This document shows positions 1-9,944 of a stretch of DNA of 64,000 nt, piece by piece. This stretch comes from Cristatella mucedo (Eukaryota > Bryozoa > Phylactolaemata > Cristatellidae). Where the stretch lies: assembly GCA_009760855.2 (NCBI GenBank), contig WPIO01000086.1:1-64000 (forward strand), read 5' to 3'. How positions within the stretch are numbered: position 1 is the first letter of the stretch; the number at the start of each line of letters is the position of its first letter. The notes under the pieces were generated by a model, which searched no databases, had not been told where the DNA came from, and was given only the letters and a program-made list of their open reading frames with translations. The translations under genes and the position numbers were made by a program.

Positions 1-838
1 ACCCTAGGAAAACCTTAAACTATTTAAGAGATCTTGAAATCTTGACCGGCTGGGAAAGCTGGGGGAAATTCAAATTTTAGTTTCCGAACTACTGGGCTCA
101 TCTGCTAAGTCATCCAATGACTGCATCGGTGACTGCTTTAAACCTGAAGTAGTGGTATTTAAAATTCAAAACAGTTTGATAAATTATCTGACGCTTTTGG
201 CACTAAAATTCGTGCATTGACTGACTCGTAGTCTCTTGCGGCTCATGTGCATGGCCCTACTCACATCAAGGGTCACACAATCGACCAGATTTTCTCATAC
301 AACTGCACTTTGTCATCACCAATTATTACCTAATCCAGCTTATCTGACCACATGAAGATCTCATTCAATCGAAAGTTTGTGCCCATCTCCTCCACTAAAA
401 TAACCGGTTGATCACAAAACTTAAAGAACGATGACGTCAATGTTGTCCTTGCGAGAATATCTGCTTCGCCGCTGGTGCTCAGTCCTCCCTCCGATCGGTC
501 ATTGTTTGATACATACAGCACGATACTAGCTGACAAGCTCGACGAGTTTGCATCTCTGACTAAGCGAACTTTGAGCCCTCGCACAGAAGGCCTGTGGATT
601 ACCACATACATTACATTAACCAGGTGTAATAGGCCAAAGCTTGAAAAAACACACAAAAGATCAGGACTGCATTCCCATTGACAGGCATATGCAGACTACT
701 GTTGTTTGTACCAATCAGTAATAGCAAAGGCCAAGCCTAGCTTCTATAAAACAGTGTTGAATCACAGGTGCACGATGAGCAAAATGCTTATGATGACGAT
801 CAAACCATCTACTCAACCACTCCCATATTAGCTCCTTT
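1..838 (+). mobile_element. LINE-A fragment: end of endonuclease to pre-RT linker
   Basis: Decayed, frameshifted piece of a CR1/L2-like non-LTR retrotransposon. Around 240-370 the translation resembles the end of an AP-endonuclease domain, with 'SDHMKISF' where LINE endonucleases carry their final SDH motif. It continues through 475-680 ('RPKLEKTHKRSGL') into the linker before the reverse transcriptase ('DDDQTIYSTTPILAPF', ending near 838). Upstream of about 230 the match is weak and the left boundary is outside the window. The same linker recurs near 58.05, 60.73 and 62.28 kb. It stops abruptly at about 838, where an opposite-strand LINE-A piece begins. No intact ORF remains. Confidence 0.7.
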
Positions 839-1735
839 CATGTCTTGCTAACTTAGATATGGTATCCCTGTCTAAACAAACACGAATCTCACCGATGGTA
901 TGTAGCTGAAAGTATGCAAACTTGATTGTGGAGCTGATGTGGTCGTCTAACAAAATGTCATCTTGAAAAGTGACACCTGCATTTTGTGCAGATTCGACAG
1001 GAGATATGCCGGCAGAGCTGATTTTGTGCTTTTTTAGTTCATTAATAACACTTGGTCTGCCTATAACTAGTAAGTTAGTTTTATCATTATTTAATTTGGG
1101 AAAATCTGCTGCCATCCCTATGCGGATGTCATCAATACATGCTGCAATGAAATTGGGAGAATTGTAAGTGCTGGAGGGCTAGGAGGGATCAAAGCTAAGG
1201 TACAATTGAGTGTCACCTGGAAAAAGTGAAAACCTGGACAGCACTCGGCAACATATCGGCAAGAGGAAGAAAATAAACCTTGAAAAGAACAGGAACACGC
1301 ACGGAGCCCTGACGTACGCCGTATGTCAAAGGTTTCTCGGATGACCTCTGTCTATTCACAGCAATTCTCTGGAGTCTATCACTGAAATAGGATCTGAACC
1401 ATTGCAGAGCAGTGACAGTGATACCCTGGTGAGTTGAGAAGCCCTGGAGAAAGACTTGGTGATCGATAGTATCGAAAGCAGCCGAAGAGTAAAACAAGCA
1501 GAGATAGTCTACCTAAGTCTGCATTCCTACGTAGGTCGTTATACAACCAAACAATTCCTATTGTGTAGAGTGATTACCTCTAAAGACCAGACTGGAACTA
1601 ACTAGCAAGGTCTGAAGTTACAATACAGTCTTTCAGCTGGTATGCCGCGACTCATTCCAGTGTCTTTGATAGAAACGATAGACAGGGTTCCATCCTCGTT
1701 TGCTTCCTTAGTGAGGGCTCGTTAAATGCAAACAA
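838..1735 (-). mobile_element. LINE-A reverse transcriptase fragment
   Basis: Minus-strand RT core of LINE-A in two open stretches. 1213-1497 contains 'AAFDTIDHQVFL', 'ALQWFRSYFSDRL' and 'GVRQGSVRVPVLFKVYFLPLAD', which are RT motifs around the catalytic palm. 828-1115 contains 'NDKTNLLVIGRPS' and 'LDDHISSTIKFAYFQLHTI', the region following the YADD box. The YADD motif falls between the two stretches and is disrupted. The C-terminal domain and 3' tail are missing. It is joined head-to-head to the plus-strand fragment ending at 838. Confidence 0.85.
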
Positions 1736-1739
1736 GTTA

Positions 1740-1815
1740 CCTAAAGTTAAACATGTATAGCGAAGCGTGATAGTGGTCAGTGGCTGATAACACTATATCA
1801 GAGCACTTTGCACTG

Positions 1816-1890
<75 letters not shown>

Positions 1891-2430
1891 CACTAACCTA
1901 ATGTTGGCATGCAGTTAACTTGTTCACAGGAGATGAAAAACACTGAGTAGCACAGGTAAGCATTTGGCTGAGACCTAAATAGTCTAGGAGATTCTGTTCT
2001 CAGAGGGTGCTACACAAATATACCAACGTCTCTTGACCAATGTCTCTTGAGGCGGTGACGACATTGTCCTCAGCACGGTTTATTTGAGTAGTATAGTACC
2101 CATCATCGATTCCTAACTTATTCCTATTCGCATTAGCAGACACACCACAATAATTTACTGTCATTCGGTTCGCACAGCAAAGAGCCTGCAGCAGAAGAAG
2201 AAGAAGAACAACAACAACACATTCGCACAGAGATTAAGGACCCAAGGCCTCCTTAGCCCACATTCTTCCACCCAAATCTTCTCTCTTCCACAGGTGTTCA
2301 CCAGCGTCGAATGAGAGGAGTATGCATACAATCAAACTACAATTACTTCTCAAGATGTCTTACAGGGGTACTAGGAAACCATCAATCCTTTGGAGACCAT
2401 TTCCTTTATCCTTACACTTCTGAACCTTCA
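1740..2430. repeat. Diverged dispersed repeat (second copy 28.8-29.4 kb)
   Basis: Shares order and wording with 28,800-29,400: 'acagtggtcagtg'-like start, 'taggagattctgttct' versus 'taggagattccgttct', 'cctattcg..ttagcagaca' versus 'cctattcgggctagcagaca', and 'ctaggaaaccat'. The identity is moderate, so the copies are old. The (CT)n tract at 1817-1888 is an expansion inside this copy only. No coding sequence seen. Confidence 0.6.
1817..1888. repeat. (CT)n microsatellite
   Basis: Uninterrupted CT dinucleotide array of about 70 bases. It lies inside the dispersed repeat of 1.74-2.43 kb and is absent from the copy at 28.8 kb. Confidence 0.98.
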
Positions 2431-2439
2431 AAGATCTTA

Positions 2440-2630
2440 CAGGTTTAGTATTCAGGGCTTAGAGTTTATCAGGTTTATGGTTTAGGGTTTAGCGTTCACG
2501 TTTTAATGTCTTACGGTTTCGGGCTTGGAGTATAGAGTTTGCGATTTTTACGGTTTAGGGTTTAGCGTTTAGGGGTTAGGATATAAGATTTAGGGTTTTC
2601 CGGGTTTTGGTTAATGTTTCAGGATTTAGG
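2440..2630. repeat. Degenerate TTTAGGG-like array
   Basis: A run of imperfect 7-base units ('tttaggg', 'tttagcg', 'ttcaggg', 'tttacgg', 'ttagga') with variable spacers. 'gtttagggtttagcg' occurs twice. It resembles a decayed interstitial telomere-type repeat. No single unit dominates over the whole tract, so it could also be an independent simple repeat. Confidence 0.65.
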
Positions 2631-2694
2631 TCGGGCTGACCCTCATTTGGCTAAATTCCCCTCGCTCATATTCGGCACATAAATGTGTGCAATA

Positions 2695-2815
2695 TATTAT
2701 AATAACAATAATAGTTATAGCAATAATACAATTGATAAAGTGGCTTCAGAGAACTCAATCTCTTTCTAGGCGCTTTACATTTGCTACAAAGGGGAACGCG
2801 ATTGAATTGGGAATA
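2695..2815 (-). mobile_element. LINE-A solo 3' tail
   Basis: Only the last ~120 bases of LINE-A are present. Read on the plus strand it runs AAT-rich, then 'agagaactcaatctctttctaggcgctttacatttgct', the reverse complement of the conserved LINE-A end. No ORF is attached. Confidence 0.8.
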
Positions 2816-2864
2816 ATTTGATCTCTTGAGAGACCGTTATACTTAGTAGGCCTCTGAGGCTTAG

Positions 2865-3050
2865 CCCCGATTTGCAAGAACTCACAGTACGCCGCAGCGT
2901 CCGCTCACTTTGACGGGTGCAAACAAGTGCCTGGCGGTTTCGACCGTGACCAAGCGCTCACGTGACCGAACTGTACAGCTCGCCGGTTCCCTTAGCTGCA
3001 GCGGCTGAAACCGAAGCCGCCGGTCGCTGCATTAGAAACTGCTCTCCAAC
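2865..3050. other. Local GC- and CpG-rich patch
   Basis: About 180 bases much richer in G, C and CpG than the AT-rich surroundings ('acgccgcagcgtccgctcac', 'gctcacgtgaccg', 'ccgaagccgccggtcgc'). It includes a palindromic E-box (CACGTG, in 'tcacgtga'). It could be a small CpG island or promoter, or the start of an unrecognised element. No ORF or TATA box is convincingly associated with it. Confidence 0.4.
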
Positions 3051-3119
3051 CCATCGGTTCTTTTAACTGAATTGATAGTATTTTACTAGAAAGTTTGTCT
3101 GTATTCTTAGTTATACATC

Positions 3120-3205
3120 CATCATTTTAGGGGGAAATGTCCGACCCCGCCGGGAAAATATTCTACCCCGCCGGGGAAATGTCCTATGGTTCACTAGGGA
3201 AAAAG
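3120..3205. repeat. Short imperfect direct repeat
   Basis: The phrase 'ccgccgggaaaatattctac' is preceded by 'gggaaatgtccgacc' and followed by 'gggaaatgtcct', giving about two and a half units of a ~22-26 base repeat rich in 'accccgccggg'. Function unknown. Confidence 0.5.
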
Positions 3206-3305
3206 AAAAGGTGCGAGTGGAAACGTAAAGGGTTGGGGAAATTTCCTGCAGCTTAATTTAGTCCAGTGTTTCACGCACTAGCCCCGACCTAGTTCAGGCT
3301 GAGGT

Positions 3306-3710
3306 TGTAATGTAATGTAATGTAATGTAATGTAATGTAATGTAATGTAATGTAATGTAATGTAATGTAATGTAATGTAATGTAATGTAATGTAATGTAA
3401 TGTAATGTAATGTAATGTAATGTAATGTAATGTAATGTATCTCCGTCTGTAACTCCACAAAGTCATAACGACTATGTGGGTGTTACGCAGGAGAGTTTTG
3501 TATAGCCTACTCACAGCCTAAGCAGCTTTCGGTACGCGTTCGGTAGCGAACAGACTTCGTCTGACGCAACCAAGAGAAAGTTGGAAGCATAGCAGAGTCG
3601 GGAGAGCAGTTGAGGTAGTGAGTAGCATAGAAGTAGCAGCTCAGGAACGTTGAAAAAGATGTTTCATAGTTGGAAGTAGGAGAGTAGTTGTCGTTGCGTA
3701 CTTATGGATA
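3306..3710 (-). mobile_element. LINE-B 3' end with (TTACA)n tail
   Basis: 3440-3710 matches the LINE-B 3' region at 52.92-53.2 kb almost word for word ('actccacaaagtcataa', 'gtagc.aacagacttcgtct', 'gaagcatagcagagtc'). It is directly followed, on its own 3' side, by about 26 perfect copies of a pentamer (TAATG on plus, TTACA-type on minus, 3307-3437). The position of the array shows it is the element's own microsatellite tail. The open frame through the array ('LHYITLHYIT') is a by-product of the repeat and not a gene. Confidence 0.85.
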
Positions 3711-3729
3711 CTTCATTTGCTAAAATTGT

Positions 3730-4003
3730 GAATGTTCAATTGAAGCAGTGCATCATGGCAATAGAACTACACAAATACGTTGCCAATGTAAAATCGTTCA
3801 CCTGATTGATCTGGAACTTCACTGATTAGCTTTTGTGGTTGTCGTGACTCCTATTAAAAGAAGTTAGTTGCAAAAAGTTGCCATTATCACATTATTCCTT
3901 CAAATAGAGTCATTTGCATTACTCTAAACTACTAACTAACTCAATTAGTTTCAGCTGCGAATGTTATGTACAAAGACACAAGACGACTGCTGCAGCGAGT
4001 AAT
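3730..4003 (-). pseudogene. Decayed copy of the signal-peptide exon and flank at 29.9-30.24 kb
   Basis: 3948-4003 on the minus strand reads like the exon at 30,171-30,239 (Leu/Ala/Val/Cys-rich start of a secretory leader), but the start codon is gone and a base loss breaks the frame after 'LCLCT'. 3730-3948 also aligns with 29,940-30,170, e.g. 'actcctattaaaag' and 'ccttcaaatagagtc'. The copy was therefore a genomic duplicate including intron. It is cut off at ~4004 by a LINE-A tail. Confidence 0.65.
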
Positions 4004-4004
4004 A

Positions 4005-4356
4005 ATAAAAATAATAATAATGTACTTGATAGAGCGCCCTCAGCGAACTTAATCTCTTTATAGGCGCTTTACATTTGCTGCAAAAGGAAATGCAATTAAA
4101 TGGTAAGTAAAATCATGCTTGAAAAACAAACAAACTGAATAACATGGTTAAGGGTGACATGCAGAGGGTCAGCATGCAAATGTGGTGAGTGCCAGCATGC
4201 ACAGTGTCAGCACACATAAGCACGTGAAGGACGAATCACAGGGACCCACTAAATGCTGCCCTAAATAGGTGTGTTTTTAAGTTCCTTTTAAATGAGGTCA
4301 GATCAGGGGATGTTCTGACGCAGGTCGGGAGGGAGTTTCAGGCTTAGGGAGCATCA
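4005..4356 (-). mobile_element. LINE-A 3' end
   Basis: Plus-strand reading starts with AATAAT repeats, then the conserved tail, then 'gggtgacatgcagagggtca' and 'aatcacagggacccactaaa', and ends within the ORF C-terminus ('gacgcaggtcgggagggagt'). It is 5'-truncated to about 350 bases. Confidence 0.85.
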
Positions 4357-4394
4357 TTCATTCTAAAGTAGATAGCATTCAGATATTACCAGTC

Positions 4395-4505
4395 ATTATT
4401 CATGCTCCCCTTAGCTGCAAATTTAAAGCACCTTGGACGACAGCGAGTTCTCTGAGGGCACTTTATCAAGTGCATTATCATTAATATTATTATTATTATT
4501 CTCAG
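4395..4505 (+). mobile_element. LINE-A solo 3' tail
   Basis: 'aaatttaaagcacc' to 'gttctctgagggcactttat' followed by (ATT)n. About 100 bases of the LINE-A end with no coding part, in opposite orientation to the neighbouring copy. Confidence 0.75.
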
Positions 4506-4697
4506 TCTAGAAACTTAAAAGCGAATTGTTTTCATAAAATTGGAAGGTGCTTACACTGGTTTCAAAAAGAGTGATTAGAAAATGCTTTATGCACCTTAGA
4601 CGTTCTGTTACTTCTGCATGTGAGTCTAATAACCCACTCACCTAAGGCCAAATACTTTGCATAAGTCAGTAGTATTTAAATGTGGTTGAAGTTACTA

Positions 4698-5018
4698 CCA
4701 CTACTAATATTAATACTAATGCACTGAATAAAGCATCCTCACATAACTCAATCTCTTTCTATGCGCTTTACATTTGCTGCAAAGGGAAACGCGATTAAAT
4801 GGTGGGTAATATCGTGCTTGATGAACATGAATTACATGGCTAGGGGTGACATGCACAGGGTCAGCATGCAAATGTGGTTAGTGGCAGTATGTACAGTGTC
4901 AGCAGGCATAAGCAGATGAACGAAGAATCACGGGGACCCAGTAAATCTTATCCTAAATATATATGTTTCTAAGTTCTTTTTAAATGTAGTCGATTCAGGG
5001 GGTGTTCAGACCCAAGTT
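4698..5018 (-). mobile_element. LINE-A 3' end inserted in repeat
   Basis: AAT-rich tail, conserved 3' end and UTR ('aggggtgacatgcacagggt') up to 'gttcagacccaag'. The flanking repeat reads straight across it when compared with 20.56 kb. A short 'aagtta' is present on both sides as a possible target-site duplication. Confidence 0.8.
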
Positions 5019-6385
5019 AAGTTTACAGCCTTTTAATCAAGTTGAACTCATTAACAAAATTCAGAAAATTCCTTTCTGTACCGAATTCGTAATTCGCTAG
5101 CATCATGTACAACATATACTTTCTACGTATTTCGGACTCTGAATGCTTGTATCTGAAGGCAGTCAGACATCGTTGGATATGCAGCAAACTGATGGCTAGT
5201 AAAAGCCGTACTTACTGACTCGATATTCCTCGTAACAAACTGTCATTTTACACTTGAAATATGGGGGGTCGGAGCTCAAACTCCGCGAGAAGATATTTTT
5301 TGTAAGCCACCGGAAGTATTTATTGCGAAATACTTGTAGTCAAATCTGCTCTTTATGACTCGATATTCTATTCTGATTTCATTAGTTCTATGCTTGAAAT
5401 ATGGGTGGTTGAGGTTCTGCTCGTAAGTAGATATTTTCCGTCAGCAACCACCAGTATTCGGCACGAAATACTTGTTGTCAAATCTAATCTTCATGATTTG
5501 ATACTCCTACGTAAGATTCTGTCAGAGCTAAGCTTGAAATACTGGTGATTAAAGCTCTGCATTGTGACTTAAAAGTTTTCATACGGCGCTGTCACATCTT
5601 AAAATCACACAATCACATAAAAATGCTGTCGGTTTCCGTTAAGGTGCAAATAAATCTCAACATTGCTGCGAGTTTTTTCAATGGTTAGACTATCTTTAAC
5701 ATGAGAGAATCGAATTGCATTCAAACTAGAAGAGCGAAAACAAAGTTACGTTAACAGCCACATGCTGGCTATCTGTCTGTATGCCTTATATCGTAGGACA
5801 TGCTTCCAATTATTGTACCACGACTAATTAAGCTGCCTTCGTTTGCTGAAAACTGTCTAGGCATTTGAGCTACTTCGTTACGTACATTTCATAGTCTTCT
5901 ATCGAACACACCATAGGCCTAGACACTACTTATATTAGTTATGCACTGCCAGCTATACTCGTCTAAATCATAAGATACTTCCAACTAACTATTTACTCAT
6001 TCCATCAGACTCGAAATTCATTTGTCAACTGAACATCTGTATTCTGCTAGTGTTTTTTGAGTTTGCAGTAACACAATTCTATTCTATGGATTACCGGCGA
6101 TTTCGCATCCGAATAATCTCAGTTAAACAACCTTGCACGTTAATAGTAACTTTTTTTCCCAACAGTGCCTCATGTGTACTGTATTGTTACATGAGGTGAT
6201 TCTTATTTTGAGTACCAAAAGTGTGCGATGCAAGCCACTACTTCAGCTTTCGAGTGGTTAATACTGCAGTCAGTCCATGACTTTAGCACGATGGTGTAGT
6301 AACTTTAGTACGAACATGGGAAGGCAGAACATATATTCAACGACAGTGTAGCCAGCGACATATGATTCAAGATTCTTTTCGGAAA

Positions 6386-6568
6386 TTATATAAATAAATA
6401 AATAAATCCTAGCTGATTAAACAGCCTCTTTTTGTATAGCTACAGAAGAGCCTTTACGGCTATCACCACTGCTTGCAGTGGCGATAAAGGATCGCCCACC
6501 ACAGGAATCGAACCAACGACCTCGGGACCGAGGTCGTGAAAGCAACCGCCTTACCTAGTGTGCCATCT
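6386..6568 (-). mobile_element. tRNA-derived SINE
   Basis: On the minus strand the head carries an A box (TGGCACACTAGG, plus 6554-6565) and a perfect B box (GGTTCGATTCC, plus 6504-6514), the RNA polymerase III internal promoter of tRNA genes. Between the boxes is a perfect hairpin, 'acgacctc' pairing with 'gaggtcgt'. A body follows ('gatagccgtaaaggctcttc', 'aggctgtttaatcagctagg') and a tail of ATTT repeats. 'ttatata' occurs on both sides as a likely target-site duplication. The homologous locus at ~25.39 kb lacks it. A second copy lies at 32.41 kb. Confidence 0.85.
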
Positions 6569-6739
6569 TATATATTAAAGAACCGAATGAGAAAGTTGTG
6601 GATGTAGCCTAGTGGACTCTGCTCTGGTGGGTTTGGGCAGCAAATCAATGAGAACACTGGTGCTCCTCACCGAAGCTATGCATTAACCAGCCAGACTCAG
6701 AGCCAGGGAGAAACGTATTGCTTTACTTCCTCGGAACTA

Positions 6740-7620
6740 TGGATTGTGTAGTGAAGCCTCTTAATTTGTTACTACAGTCGCCACTAATAACGTTGAGGCG
6801 GTGTTTTCTGCTTCAGTGCATGTCACATTAAAAAACAAAGAAGGTACAGCAATACATTTAAGAATATTGCCGACGGCGTTCTACATGACCCTTAACTGTT
6901 TACTGCAAAAGAAAGCTCTGGTAATTGGTAGTCGCTGCTTGCCATCAGCATGTTCTCTGCCAACAGTAGTACCTGGCTCCCGTTGCTGTATTAATTTACG
7001 ATATGTATATGCAAAAGCGACAAACGAAATATAGGTGTAGGCATGCACGATATATATTAATACACGGGAACAGGTTGTTCGGCCTTTTGTTGATGACAGA
7101 AGCCCTTCCTAAAGGGCTGCTATATTACACAAAGCCATCATGTCTTTATTGAGTTCAGCACCATTGATTATGGTAGCATCATAAATTAGCCCTAGCTGCT
7201 TCATTCCATGTCCAATAATGTTTCAGTACTTGTGGATCTTGCCCCCTTCATTAACAACTTACTGGTCCCCCATCAATGAAAGTCTAGGCTCCACCTCTGC
7301 TACACCAAACATGTAAACCGAACCCCTTTAGAAAGATTGGCCTAATAACTTCTGAAAAACCCCAGGTGGGTGGATAAATATTAATTCAGTTTTGTGGTCA
7401 CCCAATTTGAGAAAGTGTTTGCCCTCCAAGTGTGACTGACAGCAGTACATGCAGCGAGGCAGTGGAGAAGGAACTAGGCACAGGCAAAGGTGTGTATCAA
7501 CGGCATGGAAGCTAGAGTGTTCATTGTATTTGGCAATTACACTGGCTAGAAGAGTTATCAATCAGCAATCAATAATAAAGTTATCAATTTTGGAAAGAAT
7601 TAGACCAATAACAAGATTAA
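6740..7620. other. No recognisable gene
   Basis: AT-rich sequence with short open frames on both strands (for example plus 6801-7034 and minus 7328-7561). None shows a family motif, a convincing splice context or a counterpart elsewhere in the window. Confidence 0.5.
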
Positions 7621-7624
7621 TGAT

Positions 7625-9600
7625 AATAATTATTATTATTTGGAATGCAATCCTAAACTTGATGAAGCACTCAAAGAATTCAATCTCTTTGTAAGCTCTT
7701 TAAATTTGCTTAGAAGGAAAAATGATCGAATGGTGAGCCGTATTATGCTTGACCAACGGCATAAATAACGTCGTTTGGAGTTACATGCAGAAGGTCGGAA
7801 TGCAGAGGTGGTTATTCGCATCATGCAACTATGCCAGCACGAATTAGCACATGAGAAACCAATCACAGGGACCTACTAAATGCTGTCATAAATGGGTGCG
7901 TTTTTTTATTCCTTTTAAATGTAGGCAAGTCAGGGTATGCCGTGAAGCAGATAGTTAGTGAGTTTCAAACTGTGGGAGCATAGGAACTAAATGAGTGGTC
8001 TCCTAAGGGTTTGAGGTTTGTAGAAGATATAGCAAAACAGTTGGATTCCGAAAAGCGGTATGGTGCTTAGCTGGGGGAGGGTACATCAGGTAGGTAGGCC
8101 GGAGCAGATGAACGTGGGGACCTAAAGGTGAGCAAAACAAAACCTTAAAGTCGATCCCTTGCTTGACCGGTTGCCAGCACAGGTCGACGAGAAATCGAGT
8201 ACTGTTGCAACTGCAAGGCTCACGAAAGAAAAGACAAGCTGTAAGCTGTAAGCACCTTATTGCACCAGTCGGCAGGCCAGCAAGCAGTCATTTACAGGAG
8301 TCGAGACGGAATGTCAAATATGGACGGATCAAATTAGATGAGGTATCCCCATAAAAACGAGCCCGACATTTAGCAATGTTGTGTAGCTGAAAAAAGGCAG
8401 AATTGATTGTTGAGCTAATTTGGTAACATTACGGAAGGTCACTCCGGAACATGGCACCCAGATTTCGTGCAGATTCAGCAGTAGATATGCTGGCAGACCG
8501 GAGTTTAGGTGTTAACATTTTCAATATACTTGTCACATTTGGTTTGACCGTAACTATTAATTTAGTTGTGTAATCAATCAGTCCAAGAAAATTTGCTGCC
8601 ATACATTTACAGATGTTATCAATACACGCAACTAGGAAGTTATGAGATGTAGAAAAGCAAAATTTCAACTGAGTGTCATCCGCATAGAAGTGAAAGCCTA
8701 GGCTGCTCTTAGCAATCACATCAGCAAGTGGGAGTGTGTAAACCGTGAACAATACCGGACCAAGCTCGAACCTCTTAGGGTCCCCATATTTTAGAGGTAC
8801 CTCAGATAATCTTGGTGCATTCACGTTAATACTTTAGAGTCTTCCACTGAGATAGGACCAGAACCATTGCAATACCATGACAGTGATGCCCAGTCGAGAT
8901 AAGAGGCGTGCAAAAAGGAGTCGTTGAACGATAGTATCAAAAGCTACTGAAAGATTGAGCACAACAAGCAGGGGTAATCTACTCGTCCTGCATACCGAAG
9001 TAGGTTGTTGTACACTGGAAGCAATGCTGAGGCTGGAGAATGATTAGCTCTAAAGCCTGACTTGAATTTAGAGTAACGTTTACAGTATTAATAAATGAGC
9101 TCAGCTAGTCGACCACGACTCTTACCAGTGTCTTTGATAGGAATGGTAGAAGGGAGACATGGCGGTACTTGCTCAAGTTTTCTTGGTCTAACAGTCGAAT
9201 TCCTAAATATCGGCCTGAATGCAGCTTTGCTGAAAGATTCCAGGACATAACCTTAATGTAATGACGTAATTATGATGTTTTTTATGAATGGTAGCAGCCG
9301 ATCATTGCAACATAAAAGCGATAGTGTGAATAGAGTATAAAGGCCTATTGGTCTTTGTTGATTGGGATATAAACTTCACGACGAGGTCACTTGTGACCTA
9401 CTTTAATGTAGACATTAAGGTACTACAAGAAATCGAGGGACAGCATTTAAGGGGGGATGCTGCCACCAGCTGGATCATCACGAGCATCGTCAGGTTTGGA
9501 GCTAACCTGGCAGTGTTTGAGGAGCAGTTCAAACTGCTCCTGCACCACGTACATTAAGATTTCATGTTCAGCTATTTTTATTTTTGTTTGCATCAGTACA
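7625..9600 (-). mobile_element. LINE-A, about 2 kb, 5'-truncated
   Basis: Complete 3' end ('attattatt' side at 7630) through the ORF into the pre-RT region. The clearest open part is 8429-8824 with 'FELGPVLFTVYTLPLADV' and 'LGFHFYADDTQLKF', so the catalytic YADD box is still readable. 8840-9180 covers the earlier RT motifs with frameshifts. 9340-9560 matches, antisense, the pre-RT segment seen at 60.8 and 62.3 kb. Multiple stops make it inactive. Confidence 0.88.
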
Positions 9601-9649
9601 AGCTACTAACAGTTACACTTGGGCCCTCTCATTTGTGTAAAAAAATGGA

Positions 9650-9940
9650 CAATAATAACAATGATATTATTAAATATTGATAATTCATTTTATAAAGCGC
9701 CCCCAGAGAACTTAATTTCTATCTAGGAGCTTTATGTTTGCTGCAAAGGGAGATTCAATTGAATCGTAAGCAATATCAAGCTAGGTAAACAACATGGACA
9801 ACATGGTTAGCGGTGACATGCACAGGGTCAGCATGCAAATGTGGTTAGTGGCAGCATGCACAGTGGCAGCATGCATAAGCAAATCAAGGACGAATAACAT
9901 AGATCCATTAAATGCTATCCTAAAAAGGAAAGTTTCGTCC
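9650..9940 (-). mobile_element. LINE-A 3' end
   Basis: AAT-rich tail, 'gcgcccccagagaacttaat', and the 3' UTR ('gcggtgacatgcacagggtc'), truncated just after the ORF end. It lies immediately downstream of the larger LINE-A on the same strand. Confidence 0.8.
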
Positions 9941-9944
9941 TAAT

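Larger units (their letters stand above)
4505..6735. repeat. Partial copy of the 3.8 kb unit (right-hand module)
   Basis: Aligns in order with 20,440-21,430 and 24,020-25,560: 'ttggaaggtgctTACACTGg', 'gacgttctgttacttctg', 'gaactcattaacaa', 'taagatacttccaa', 'gctacttcagcttt', and 'gaaccg.atgag.aagttg.ggatg'. Inside it, 5,215-5,570 contains about three diverged tandem units of ~120-130 bases ('gactcgatattc', 'cttgaaatatgggtggt', 'agatattttccgt'). It is interrupted by a LINE-A (4.70-5.02 kb) and a SINE (6.39-6.57 kb), both absent from the other copies. No ORF is conserved between copies. Confidence 0.7.

Noticed and set aside
3278-3514. Open frame with repeated 'HYITL' peptide
   Set aside because: It is the translation of the TTACA-type array at the end of LINE-B; any multiple-of-five repeat stays open in all frames if one frame has no stop.
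5215-5575. CRISPR-like array
   Set aside because: Units are ~125 bases, imperfect and without unique spacers; the context is eukaryotic.
6504-6565. Functional tRNA gene
   Set aside because: A and B boxes are good, but no acceptor-stem pairing is evident, the element continues into a SINE body with ATTT tail, and another copy exists.
9519-9542. Ten-base inverted repeat 'aggagcagtt..aactgctcct' as a regulatory hairpin or terminator
   Set aside because: It lies inside decayed LINE-A coding sequence and is not shared by other copies.
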